From NCBI GenBank assembly GCA_900455155.1, contig UGUC01000003.1, positions 310,001 to 374,000 of the forward strand: a stretch of 64,000 nt of DNA. Direction: 5' to 3'. A program made the translations under genes and the position numbers. Positions 1-9,288 of the stretch are shown here, piece by piece. The stretch's first letter is position 1; each line of letters opens with the position of its first letter. The stretch is from Providencia stuartii (GTDB lineage Bacteria; Pseudomonadota; Gammaproteobacteria; Enterobacterales; Enterobacteriaceae). Under the pieces are notes generated by a model, which searched no databases, was not told the DNA's origin, and saw nothing but the letters and a program-made list of their open reading frames with translations.

Positions 1-225
1 CATCATCATCATGCAGAATCTATCTTTTTGGGGAGCTGGTTCACTTTATGGGGACTTGTTCATATTGCCATTTAGAAGGAGAAGTATCGAATATCAATAT
101 TAGTGTCGGCATTGCACAATACCCACGTGATGGTGAGCGTTTAGGGAGTTTAGTAAAAAATGCCGATATAGCCTTATACCATGGCGAAAAAACAAGGAGG
201 AAATCAAATAAAGAAATGTATTTAG
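1..225 (+). pseudogene. 3' end of a GGDEF (diguanylate cyclase-type) protein, partial and frameshifted
   Basis: The translated fragment contains ISVGIAQYP followed by NADIALY, the conserved C-terminal part of GGDEF domains, which make cyclic di-GMP. The gene runs in from the left edge, so the GG(D/E)EF site and any sensor domain are not visible. In the frame as given, the usual ALYxAKxxG motif is lost. Removing one G near position 183 restores AKKQGGNQ and a stop at 223-225, so there is a one-base insertion in a GG pair. Sequence before about position 75 does not match the family well in any frame, so another indel may lie there. Whether this was an active cyclase cannot be judged. Confidence 0.7.
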
Positions 226-335
226 GTTTAACTATATAGCTGTTTTAACTAATAAAATTTAAAACCGTACTTAGTTGAAAACTACACTCAACAAGTAAAG
301 ATTATAATAAATATTTTATTTATCAAGGATTATAT

Positions 336-1226
336 ATGTTGAAAGCTGTCATACCTGTTGCGGGGTTAGGTACTCGCATGCTACCAGCAACAAAAGCGAT
401 ACCTAAGGAGATGTTACCTCTTGTAGATAAACCTATTATACAATACATAATAAAAGAATGTTATATGGCGGGTATCAATGAAATTATATTTGTTACTCAT
501 TCATCTAAAAATTCAATTGAAAATCATTTTGATACCTCTTTTGAATTAAAATCGTTATTAGAACAAAAAGGGAAAGAGCAATTACTCAATGAAATAAATG
601 GTATTTGCCCTGAAAATTTAAAAATTATGCATGTTAGACAAGGCTGTGCAAGCGGTCTAGGCCATGCAATATTATGTGCTCAGCCTTTTATTGGTGATAA
701 TGATTTTATTGTTGTTTTACCAGACGTCATTATTAATGAGTATGATTGTAATTACGCATCTGATAATTTACCCGCAATGATTGACCGCTTTTACTCGACA
801 GGAAAAAGCCAAATATTAATTGAACAAGTCAATATCGAGCATGTCGAAAATTACGGGATTGTAGATTGCCATAATGAGGTTACTCATAGCGGAGAATTTA
901 ATAATATCTATGCGATTGTAGAGAAACCACATAAAGAGAGTGCGCCATCAAACTTAGCTATTGTTGGCCGTTATGTTTTAAGTAAAGAGATTTGGCCATT
1001 GCTGGCAAAAACCCCTATTGGTAAGAGTAATGAAATCCAACTGACGGATGCATTATCCATGCTTCTGAAAACCCATGCTATCGAAGGTTATCACATAAAG
1101 GGGCGTTCTCATGATTGTGGCGATAAAATGGGGTATATGAAAGCGTTCTTTGAATATAGTCGTCAGCATCAAACATTTGGCTCACAGTTTCATCGCTGGT
1201 TGAAAGATTCGGTAGAAACTGTTTAA
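336..1226 (+). CDS. galU: UTP--glucose-1-phosphate uridylyltransferase (GalU-like)
   Basis: The 296-residue protein should join UTP and glucose-1-phosphate to give UDP-glucose for LPS, capsule and osmoprotectant synthesis in the cytoplasm. The N-terminal nucleotide-binding motif [20 protein letters not shown] is complete, followed by [25 protein letters not shown] and VRQG. Near the C-terminus are [20 protein letters not shown] and [11 protein letters not shown]. The GTRMLP form of the first motif favours GalU over its inactive paralogue GalF, which has GMHMLP in E. coli. Length matches the family (about 300). The gene stands alone after a GGDEF gene rather than in the usual galU context, so it could be a second copy. 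Confidence 0.9.
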   Translation: MLKAVIPVAGLGTRMLPATKAIPKEMLPLVDKPIIQYIIKECYMAGINEIIFVTHSSKNSIENHFDTSFELKSLLEQKGKEQLLNEINGICPENLKIMHVRQGCASGLGHAILCAQPFIGDNDFIVVLPDVIINEYDCNYASDNLPAMIDRFYSTGKSQILIEQVNIEHVENYGIVDCHNEVTHSGEFNNIYAIVEKPHKESAPSNLAIVGRYVLSKEIWPLLAKTPIGKSNEIQLTDALSMLLKTHAIEGYHIKGRSHDCGDKMGYMKAFFEYSRQHQTFGSQFHRWLKDSVETV

Positions 1227-1265
1227 TCATAACGCCTATTTATAGGGTAGATTTTATGAATCAAC

Positions 1266-1387
1266 AAAATCCAATCGCTAGTCTGATTTTTAGTTATATG
1301 CCTAATGCGAGATCTTGTTCTTTATTTTTTATATTTATTTGTTATTCAAATAGATATAACAACTTTAAAAATCAGGATTGGATTTTT
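1266..1387. repeat. Imperfect inverted repeat in an otherwise empty intergenic stretch
   Basis: Positions 1266-1291 and 1367-1387 are inverted copies of a sequence containing ATCCAATC and CTGATTTTT. The left copy has six extra bases (GCTAGT) in the middle. The 75 bases between the arms are very AT-rich. The arrangement could fold into a long hairpin downstream of the galU-like gene, or be the remains of a small mobile element. The rest of 1227-1727 shows no convincing gene; a 61-codon open frame at 1256 has no family signature. Confidence 0.4.
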
Positions 1388-1727
1388 ATTGCTAACAGAA
1401 TAAGAAGATTACAATTAATCATGCTAATTCTTTTTTATTAAAAAAGTATGGGTCGTATTGAGAAATATTTTACCTCTGTCTGAATAAACTTATCTGATAA
1501 TGATATCTCCTATGTAATACCTTAACAATGATGGATTAATTCGAGATTTCATTATGAATGAGTTTAGTCATCAGCTAAGTAAAACTGACTTCATTGAAAA
1601 CAGATGTTTTATTATCCCATTACTTTAATGATTTTTGTTTAATTTTTATTAGTACTCATTCTCAGTCATGTAAGCAATGGACAATAACAACGAAATTTGA
1701 TTTTTAAACCACAGCAGAGGCAACAAA

Positions 1728-2411
1728 ATGAATATTAGAGATTTCGAGTATTTAAACGCATTAGGTAAGTTTCTTAACTTTAAAAAAGCGGCTCAATATT
1801 GCAATGTAGCTCAACCAACCTTAAGTATTCAGATTGGTAAACTAGAAAACACACTCGGCTGTTTTCTGCTAGAAAGAACCACCCGTCGGGTTAACTTTAC
1901 ACCTTTGGGTCTACAAATCTTAGAGCACAGCAAGATTATTTTAAAAGAGATAGAAGAAATTAAAGCCATTGCACAGCAATCTACAAATAATAATATAAAA
2001 ACTTTTCATATTGGCATTTCTGATTCATTACCAGAGTATTTTGCCTCCTACATTACAGAAGCCGTCTTAGCAAGTGACCCTAATATTAACTTAATAGTCA
2101 CGGTGGATAGCTCAGAGGAACTGTTTGCCCAACTCGCCTCGATGTCCTTAAACTTGCTGATCGTTTCTTCAACAAAATGCCCCGATAACTTTATTTCAGC
2201 CTCCTTGATAAGCTTCCCTATAAACCATCAATTTGTCACCCAAAAAGGACATAGTACAGAGCAGCCAACGAGTATTTTAGGTTCGTATTCAGAAATAAAA
2301 TCTAAAATCTGTTTTCGAAATGGCGATAGAAATATGGATAACTACTTGCACATTGGTAACTTAATCAATGAATCGATAGATCTTTTATTGAAAAAAAACC
2401 ATATCGCCTAG
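1728..2411 (+). CDS. Short LysR-family transcriptional regulator
   Basis: The 227-residue protein starts with a typical LysR winged helix-turn-helix: FLNFKKAAQYCNVAQPTLSIQIGKLE at residues 15-40, then FLLERTTRRVNFTPLG. A ligand-binding domain follows from about residue 88. LysR proteins usually have about 300 residues; this one stops 70-80 residues early, after only part of the second effector subdomain. The stop comes cleanly after LLKKNHIA, and I see no obvious continuation in another frame. It is either a naturally short regulator or a 3'-truncated one. Its target is unknown. It lies about 550 bases upstream of hpaBC in the same direction, so regulation of that operon is possible but unproven. 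Confidence 0.75.
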   Translation: MNIRDFEYLNALGKFLNFKKAAQYCNVAQPTLSIQIGKLENTLGCFLLERTTRRVNFTPLGLQILEHSKIILKEIEEIKAIAQQSTNNNIKTFHIGISDSLPEYFASYITEAVLASDPNINLIVTVDSSEELFAQLASMSLNLLIVSSTKCPDNFISASLISFPINHQFVTQKGHSTEQPTSILGSYSEIKSKICFRNGDRNMDNYLHIGNLINESIDLLLKKNHIA

Positions 2412-2963
2412 CGCTTCTCTTACTGGAACTCAGCGTGCTACATATCGAAAACTCAATCTTCGCTATTGTAGTACGCTTAACCTAAGAGAAGTTTTAGCAC
2501 CGACAACGTCTTGCAATGCAACTTTTTGTTAACTTTATTATTGTCATCGGTTCTCGATAGAGAAAGATCAGCACACCTTTTTTTCTTCCTAGGAAAAGTA
2601 CTTTTTCTTTTAAAAATCACTGATAAAGCAATTTTTATTGGTAGTTTTTTTATCAAAAAATCCTGTAAAATTTAAACTCATTAAGTAGTTAATGAATTTT
2701 AATTTATTGAATTAAATGATTATTTTCATAGTGCATCGATCATTTGTTAATATTAAAAATACTACCGTGATCACATTCTTATCATAAACTCTCTTTTTCA
2801 ACGAAAAGTACCAGCGATCCTTTCTAAAGTCTCTTTCTTATTTTTAAATAAAAAGCTTCAATTAAGAAACACAAAATAAACATAAAATTAACATAATCCA
2901 GATGCCAGCGAAAATATGTACCCTATGATGCGCCGGCGCTGTTTGTGAGATAACGAGGTAGAC
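2412..2963. other. Intergenic region upstream of hpaBC, no gene seen
   Basis: About 550 AT-rich bases separate the LysR gene from hpaB. No open frame with family features is visible. The stretch should contain the hpaBC promoter. A ribosome-binding site (GAGG) lies a few bases before the hpaB start. No operator could be assigned with confidence. Confidence 0.5.
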
Positions 2964-4527
2964 ATGAAACCAGAAGATTTTCGCTCAGATGCCAAACGCC
3001 CATTTAACAGCCAAGAATATTTAAAAAGCCTACAAGATGGCCGTGAAATTTATATCTATGGTGAGCGTGTTAAAGATGTCACCACTCACCCAGCATTTCG
3101 TAATTCAGCCGCTTCAATAGGACAGTTATATGATGCACTCCATGATAAAGCAACTCATGACAGCCTTTGCTGGGGAACAGATACCGGAAACGGCGGCTAT
3201 ACACACAAATTCTTCCGTTTCGCCACCAGCGCCGATGAACTGCGCCAACAACGTGACGCCATCGCTGATTGGTCACGCCAAAGCTATGGATGGATGGGAC
3301 GCACTCCAGACTATAAGGCGGCATTCGCCAGTTGTTTTAGGGGCTAACCCAGAATATTACGGTCAATTCGCTGATAACGCGCGTAATTGGTATAAACGTA
3401 TTCAAGAAAGTGGGCTTTATTTTAACCATGCGATTGTTAATCCACCAATCGATCGCCATAAACCTGCTGATGAAGTAAAAGATGTCTATATCAAGCTGGA
3501 AAAAGAAACTGATGCAGGTATTATCGTCAGCGGCGCAAAAGTGGTTGCCACTAACTCCGCCCTAACTCACTACAACTTTATCGGTTTCGGCTCTGCACAA
3601 GTGATGGGGGATAACCCTGATTTTGCACTGATGTTCGTCGCACCAATGGACGCTGATGGTGTAAAACTAATTTCACGCGCATCATACGAATTAGTTGCTG
3701 GCGTAACAGGCGCACCTTTTGACTACCCACTATCAAGCCGTTTTGATGAAAATGATGCGATATTAGTCATGGATCATGTGTTGATCCCATGGGAAAACGT
3801 ATTAATTTATCGTGATTTTGATAGAGCGCGTAATTGGGCTGTACAAGGTGGTTTCGCTCGCTTGTTCCCATTACAAGCCTGCGTGCGTTTAGCGGTTAAA
3901 TTGGATTTCATTACAGGCTTACTGCAAAAAAGCCTTGAATGTACTGGAGTTGTCGACTTCCGTGGTGTACAAGCAGACTTAGGTGAAGTGGTCGCATGGC
4001 GTAATTTATTCTGGTCACTTACCGATGCAATGACTTCGGAAGCGAAGGCTTGAGAAGGCGGAGCCTATCTGCCAGATACGCAAGCAATCCAAACTTATCG
4101 CGTAATGGCACCAATGGCCTATACGAAAATCAAGAATATCATAGAAAGTAATGTCACCAGTGGTTTGATATATCTACCATCCAGTGTGAAAGACATGAAC
4201 AACCCAGAAATCGATAAGTATCTGGCAAAATATGTGCGTGGCTCTAACGGTATGGATCATGTAGAACGTATCAAGGTGTTAAAGCTAATGTGGGATGCGA
4301 TTGGAAGCGAGTTTGGCGGACGTCATGAGCTTTATGAAATCAACTATGCGGGTAGTCAGGACGAAATTCGTCTGCAATGTCTACGCCATGCTTATGGTTC
4401 GGGTAATATGAAAGCAATGACAGATATGGTTGACCGCTGCCTGTCTGATTACGATCAGCATGGTTGGAAACGCCCACACCTGCATAACAACAACGATATT
4501 AATAAGTTAGATTCGCTGCTGAAATAA
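2964..4527 (+). pseudogene. hpaB: 4-hydroxyphenylacetate 3-monooxygenase, oxygenase subunit, interrupted by a frameshift and a stop codon
   Basis: HpaB uses FADH2 supplied by HpaC to hydroxylate 4-hydroxyphenylacetate to homoprotocatechuate. Sequence along the whole length matches the roughly 520-residue E. coli protein: [19 protein letters not shown] near the start, [20 protein letters not shown] in the middle, [13 protein letters not shown] and EFGGRHELYEINY towards the end. Two lesions break it. An extra T near 3332 shifts the frame just before [13 protein letters not shown] at 4051-4053 stands where the family has a tryptophan, inside a run of several codons (about 4042-4062) that differ from the family consensus. 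The first lesion resembles a sequencing error; the second does not. Confidence 0.88.
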
Positions 4528-4546
4528 TCGGCAGCAGGAGGTCAAT

Positions 4547-5065
4547 ATGTCTTTAGAAAATGAACATCGCCTGCGTTTCAGAGATGCGATGGCAAGTCTT
4601 GGTGCAGCAGTTAACATAGTCACCACGGATGGCACAGCAGGTTGCTGCGGTATTACTGCAACAGCAGTCTGTTCAGTCACGGACACGCCACCCACTTTGA
4701 TGGTGTGTGTTAACCGCAACAGCGCTATGAATGCGGTCTTTCAAGAAAATGGCCGCCTGTGTGTCAATATCCTTAACCATGAACAAGAAGAGATGGCGTG
4801 CCACTTCGCGGGAATGAAAGGCTCTACAATGGAAGAGCGCTTTGCTTGGAGCATCTGGGATAAAGGTATTTTGCAACAACCATTATTGAAAGATGCACTT
4901 GCTAACCTAGAGGGTGAAATAACCCAAGTGCAAGACATTGGTACGCATTCTGTTTATTTGGTTGAAATGAAGCAGATTATCGTGAGAGAAGAAGGTCACG
5001 GGTTAATTTACTTCAAACGTAAATTCCACCCAGTTATGCACCAGACATTAGCAGTAACCGCATAA
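4547..5065 (+). CDS. hpaC: 4-hydroxyphenylacetate 3-monooxygenase, flavin reductase subunit
   Basis: The 172-residue protein is a flavin:NADH reductase that supplies reduced FAD to HpaB. It matches the E. coli protein (170 residues) throughout: RLRFRDAMASLGAAVNI near the start, GITATAVCSVTDTPP with the flavin-binding loop, CVNILNHEQEEMACHFAG, and GHGLIYFKRKFHPVM at the end. It starts 19 bases after the hpaB stop behind a strong AGGAGG ribosome-binding site, so the two form an operon closed by the hairpin at 5090. The reading frame is intact. If hpaB is truly broken, the reductase would lack its partner. Confidence 0.93.
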   Translation: MSLENEHRLRFRDAMASLGAAVNIVTTDGTAGCCGITATAVCSVTDTPPTLMVCVNRNSAMNAVFQENGRLCVNILNHEQEEMACHFAGMKGSTMEERFAWSIWDKGILQQPLLKDALANLEGEITQVQDIGTHSVYLVEMKQIIVREEGHGLIYFKRKFHPVMHQTLAVTA

Positions 5066-5089
5066 CGGATTAAACCATCAATATGCTTA

Positions 5090-5119
5090 GAGGGGCTATG
5101 CGATATAGCCCCTCTTTTT
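5090..5119 (+). terminator. Rho-independent terminator of hpaBC
   Basis: A perfect nine-base-pair stem (GAGGGGCTA pairing with TAGCCCCTC) with a seven-base loop is followed directly by TTTTT. It lies 25 bases after the hpaC stop. Confidence 0.9.
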
Positions 5120-5315
5120 GATCCAACGCTAAGAAAGTCCTTTCTAAGCAATATGTTTCCTACCGATACAGTCACCCTTCTTTTTTTCAATATCCCAACA
5201 AACACTATGTAATTATATTGACTGCCTAAATACAAATTAGTCATGTTTATAATTTTTCTAAATCAATACATTAGTACAAATCTATCTTTTATTGTTAATG
5301 TTTAGTTATTTTATT

Positions 5316-5338
5316 GAATGATAATAATTATTATTTAC
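5316..5338 (+). promoter_or_regulatory. Fur box upstream of the TonB-dependent receptor
   Basis: TGATAATAATTATTATTTA at about 5319-5337 closely fits the 19-base Fur consensus (GATAATGATAATCATTATC). It sits about 30-50 bases before the receptor start at 5369, where a repressor would block transcription. This indicates iron-repressed expression. Confidence 0.75.
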
Positions 5339-5368
5339 AATCTCATTACCGATTGATCTTTAACAATA

Positions 5369-8035
5369 ATGGCTATGAAAAATGACACTATGAAGCCTGT
5401 CACTCAGCTTCTTCAATTAATGATTGGTGTGAGTCCGTTTATGGCAAGCGGCATGATGACTGCACAGAGTGCAACTCAAGAACCAACACAACTAGGCCCT
5501 CTCAAAGTTTCCGCAAAATCACAAAAGGAGCTAGATGCTGAATATCCTTATTTGCAGCTTGGCTCCTCGTCCTATATTGATGGCAAAACCGTTGAGAGAT
5601 TCCGAGGTAATTCAGCAGCCGATTTTCTACGTGGCGTCAGTGGCGTCCATCTTGGGGATATTCGTAATGGCGGAGCGTTAGATGTCAATATTCGCGGTTT
5701 ACAAGGCCAAAGCCGCGTTCCCGTTATTGTCGACGGTACGCAGCAATCCATTGATGTTTACCGTGGTTACGCTGGTGTACAGCAACGCAGCTATTTAGAC
5801 CCCGACTTGATTAGCCATGTTACCATCGACAAAGGTCCTACCCTTGCGACAGATGGCGCGGGAGCTATCGGAGGAGCGGTGCGGGTCACAACCTTACAAC
5901 CTGCCGATGTTATTCCGAAAGGTGAAACTTTTGGGGTACGTTTAAGAGGGGGGCTTGCCAATAACACGGTCTCAGAACGATCCGGTTTTTATACTAAAAC
6001 CAAAGAGAGTAATGACGCCAATCCGTGGCCGAATATGAATAGCCGCTTTGGTAGTGTCGCTATCGCAACAGATCAGGATCGCTATCAATTACTTGCAGCT
6101 TACGCCTACCGTAATCAAGGTAACTATTTTGCAGGTAAAAACGGCGCGAAACGCTATCGTGACGCCCATTATTCGTCAACGGGTGGCACGGGGATGACAA
6201 CAGCCGCGGTGATTGACGCCTATCCTGCTGGAAAAGAGGTTCTTGATACCCATAGCCGTAGTGAATCTTGGTTAGTCAAAGGGGCTGGCGAGCTTACTGA
6301 TACCCAAAAGCTCGAGTTAATTTATCGCCGTTATGACGCTAAATGGGGTGAAATCATGCCATCGATGATTACAACCCCCAATAGCAAAGGGGAATCTAAT
6401 CAATTTATCCCGAGTAAAATTACCATTGATTCATTATCAGCAAAGCACAATTTTGATCCGGATAATGATTGGGTCAATTTGACCTCTGAATTGTGGTATA
6501 CCCACTCAGTCAGCCGTATGTACAATGCAAATATCGGTAACGTTCCTGTTTTCGATCAAAGTACTGAGCAGCGTCCAGACCCACAAAGTGAAGAGTACAA
6601 ACAAGGGCTATTATCCGATATTAAAGCGGATAGATATGGCGTGAATTTAACCAACCGCTCAACGTTCGAAAATCGTCTTGGTGAGTTTAATTTAACAATT
6701 GGTGGTGCTTTCCAGTATGAAGATACCGGCCCTAATTCTCCTGTCCTAAAAGAAAATCTGCAAAAAAACTATTTCTTGCGTAGTGGTGTTCGCAAAGAGT
6801 ATAGCTTATCAAGCTCCCTAGAATATAAACCCGTGAATTGGTTAACAGTTCAAGTTGGAGGGCGTTATACTGAATATCATGTTAGAGATAGAAACAGCAC
6901 CGCTTATGCGGCGAAATCTCGCACTCAAGAGTACACGTTTGCTCGCTTAAAGAAAAACGGTGAATATTTCACCAAATGGCCTGAAAGCTGGTATATGGAG
7001 TGGTGGCCTGATGAACAAGGAAACTACACGTTAGACTCTTTAAAGAAAACCCCATACGCAAACACAACGCTTGGCGAAAAGTATGACTTTGATGGTTATG
7101 ACCCTGACCCAAGAGGGGAAAAAGGTTATCTGAAAAAAGAAGTCACCACAGAATACGCTTACACCAAACCTATTGAGCGGAAAGGAAGCGATTTCAGCCC
7201 ACAGGTAGGGCTGGCATTTCACCTTGATGACAATAGTCAAATCTATGTTAAATACAGTGAAGCCGTTAAGAACCCAACTATCTTTGAGTCAACTTTAGGT
7301 AACTGGACCTCAATGCCGTCTGCTGATTTAAAACCAGAGAAAAACAAAGTTCTTGAAATCGGTGCATCAACTGTACAAAACTCACTATTTACCGAAGAAG
7401 ATAAACTTGCCGCTAAGGTATCCTGGTTTAAGAGTGACTTACATGACATGATCACTCGAGGCTATCACCCAAATAACGCTTCTTGGTTCATAGAGAATGT
7501 GGATCTTTATAAAACATCCGGTATTGAATATAGCTTAGCTTATGATCAAGGTCGCTTCTATGCTGATGTATCGGGTAACTACTATTTAGAAGCCACAACG
7601 TGTGATACGAAAACTGCTGAGCGTTTTCGTCAGTACGCTTATGGCGATCCTAATACCCCAAACTGTGTGAATGGTGGTTTTGGCACCTCGTTAGTTAATA
7701 TCACTAACCCACCCAAATACAGCATCAATACAACACTTGGGGTGAGGCTACTTGATGAACGCAACTTAGATATTGGCGTTCGCCGTATCTATAATAGCGG
7801 TCCTACTCATAAGTTAAACCGTTCATGGAATACCGTTGGGATGACGGGAACCCAGTTAATTTATTTATCAACCGTGACTTATGATGCTTACGCTAATTAT
7901 CAGTTCAACCCTAATGCGGATATCAACCTTACCGTCACTAACCTCACTAATGAATACTATGTTGATCCAATGGCGCTTAGCTTGATGCCTGCGCCAGGTA
8001 GAACGGTTTCAGTTGATTTTACTTATCGCTTTTAA
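5369..8035 (+). CDS. TonB-dependent outer-membrane receptor for an iron compound
   Basis: The 888-residue protein is a gated 22-strand outer-membrane barrel energised by TonB. An N-terminal export signal (about residues 1-34) precedes LGPLKVSAKS, a TonB-box-like segment. The plug domain spans about residues 60-175 (GGALDVNIRGLQGQSRVPVIVDG, IDKGPTLATDGAGAIGGAVRV). The barrel follows, with FSPQVGLAFHLDDNSQIYVKYSEAVKNP and a terminal aromatic residue (VDFTYRF) typical of outer-membrane proteins. The ligand (heme, hemoprotein or siderophore) cannot be read from sequence. It is transcribed alone from a Fur-box promoter, convergent with the - strand uptake cassette. The frame is intact. Either of the first two methionines (residues 1 and 3) could be the start. 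Confidence 0.85.
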   Translation: MAMKNDTMKPVTQLLQLMIGVSPFMASGMMTAQSATQEPTQLGPLKVSAKSQKELDAEYPYLQLGSSSYIDGKTVERFRGNSAADFLRGVSGVHLGDIRNGGALDVNIRGLQGQSRVPVIVDGTQQSIDVYRGYAGVQQRSYLDPDLISHVTIDKGPTLATDGAGAIGGAVRVTTLQPADVIPKGETFGVRLRGGLANNTVSERSGFYTKTKESNDANPWPNMNSRFGSVAIATDQDRYQLLAAYAYRNQGNYFAGKNGAKRYRDAHYSSTGGTGMTTAAVIDAYPAGKEVLDTHSRSESWLVKGAGELTDTQKLELIYRRYDAKWGEIMPSMITTPNSKGESNQFIPSKITIDSLSAKHNFDPDNDWVNLTSELWYTHSVSRMYNANIGNVPVFDQSTEQRPDPQSEEYKQGLLSDIKADRYGVNLTNRSTFENRLGEFNLTIGGAFQYEDTGPNSPVLKENLQKNYFLRSGVRKEYSLSSSLEYKPVNWLTVQVGGRYTEYHVRDRNSTAYAAKSRTQEYTFARLKKNGEYFTKWPESWYMEWWPDEQGNYTLDSLKKTPYANTTLGEKYDFDGYDPDPRGEKGYLKKEVTTEYAYTKPIERKGSDFSPQVGLAFHLDDNSQIYVKYSEAVKNPTIFESTLGNWTSMPSADLKPEKNKVLEIGASTVQNSLFTEEDKLAAKVSWFKSDLHDMITRGYHPNNASWFIENVDLYKTSGIEYSLAYDQGRFYADVSGNYYLEATTCDTKTAERFRQYAYGDPNTPNCVNGGFGTSLVNITNPPKYSINTTLGVRLLDERNLDIGVRRIYNSGPTHKLNRSWNTVGMTGTQLIYLSTVTYDAYANYQFNPNADINLTVTNLTNEYYVDPMALSLMPAPGRTVSVDFTYRF

Positions 8036-8042
8036 ATAACAA

Positions 8043-8067
8043 TTCCTGCCCAAGGAGTGGGCAGGAA
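8043..8067. terminator. Hairpin between convergent iron-uptake genes
   Basis: A perfect ten-base-pair stem (TTCCTGCCCA with TGGGCAGGAA) and a five-base loop lies seven bases after the + strand receptor stop and eight bases from the - strand transporter stop. There is no clear T run on either side, so it may be a weak bidirectional terminator or a stabilising hairpin. Confidence 0.55.
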
Positions 8068-8075
8068 GATGACAA

Positions 8076-9288
8076 TTAAGCTTCGATTTTTTTCATATAA
8101 CGATAGTGAGAAAAGGTGACTAATAATGCAACAAATGCAATACCAGCCCCTAGCATAAACCCGCCAGAATAGCCTACCGCCGCCGTTAGCCCCACCAGCA
8201 TCATTGAGCTAGCCAATTCACCAATATCACGAGTACTCTGTACTGCTGTCATATCCGTTCCTGCTTGCGTATAGCGAGAAGCGAATTGCATACCTGCAGT
8301 CATAATCGCCACAGAAGTGACACCGGAAGATAATGAACCAAGTGTGATACAGGTAGCCACTAATGCCATTGATACGCCGCTCATCGACTGGAATGTCCAT
8401 AATAGCGATGAGAGTAATGCGAATAATAGGCCAAATGAGAATGCGCGCCAGACGCCGATTTTACCAATCAACCAAGCGCCGCCCCCACAACCTAACACTA
8501 ACGTGACCATGCCACCCGCCATTCCCATTTTCCCAATCTGAGCCAGCGACCAACCTGTATCATTTAAGAATAATTTTGCCAAACCAAAACCAGAAACGGC
8601 GGTCACCGCAGAAAGTAAGGTTAGCAGCAGTAGACGAGGTGCACCTTGACGCTTAAAGGTTTTTTAATAAGCTCGCTTTTTCATCTTCCTGAATGGCTTG
8701 TGATGTTTTTAATGGGCACAACGAAATAAAAAACAGACTTAACAACGGCACACAAGCCAAAATCGCTAATGCCATATGCTGACCCAATGACTCACTCATA
8801 ATCATCAGCCCTGCACCACCAATAAAAAAGCCAGCCATCACGCCCGCTATCTGCACGGCATTGATTTTTGATAGCATTGAGCCGCTGACTTGCTCTGCCG
8901 CCATACCGTCGGTGGCAATATCTTGTGTCGCACTCGCTAAAGAAGCAATAAATAGCAATACAACACAAGCCAGTGCATTTTCCACAGAGAAACCAATAAA
9001 GCTAAGTGCAAACATGGTGAGTGTCACGATAACCTGCATAGGGATAATCCAGCTCTTACGACGTCCTAACCGTTTTCCCCAATGGTTATCAACAAAAGAT
9101 GCCCATAAAAATTTTACTACCCAAGGTAAGCCCACAAGTGGCAAAAATGCGAGTACCTTTAACTCACCACCATCATGTCGTAAAAAGGTAGGTAGAGCAT
9201 CCATCGCAATCCCCATCGGTATACCTTGAGCGAGGTATAACAATCCTAAGGTCATCACCAGTTGTTTATTCTGTAACAGATCTTTCAT
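8076..9288 (-). pseudogene. RhtX/FptX-type siderophore permease (MFS), frameshifted
   Basis: The two consecutive frames together give a roughly 400-residue, 12-helix major-facilitator protein. The N-terminal half begins MKDLLQNKQL, followed by LLYLAQGIPMGIAMDALPTF and SATQDIATDG, signatures of the AmpG-like RhtX/FptX group. That group imports ferric siderophores across the inner membrane. The C-terminal half resumes with RQGAPRLLLLTLLSAV. The frame breaks in a run of six T (complement A) near 8660, the pattern of a homopolymer error. I place the start at 9288, overlapping the end of the PepSY gene by 23 bases; a longer start at 9339 is less likely. It is the last gene of the uptake operon. 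Confidence 0.75.

Noticed and set aside
1256..1441. 61-codon open frame after the galU-like gene
   Set aside because: Its composition is that of AT-rich intergenic DNA, it has no family motifs, and it overlaps the inverted repeat.
3079..3324. Open frames antisense to or shifted within hpaB, hpaC and other long genes
   Set aside because: They mirror real coding sequence in other frames and have no start signals or motifs of their own.
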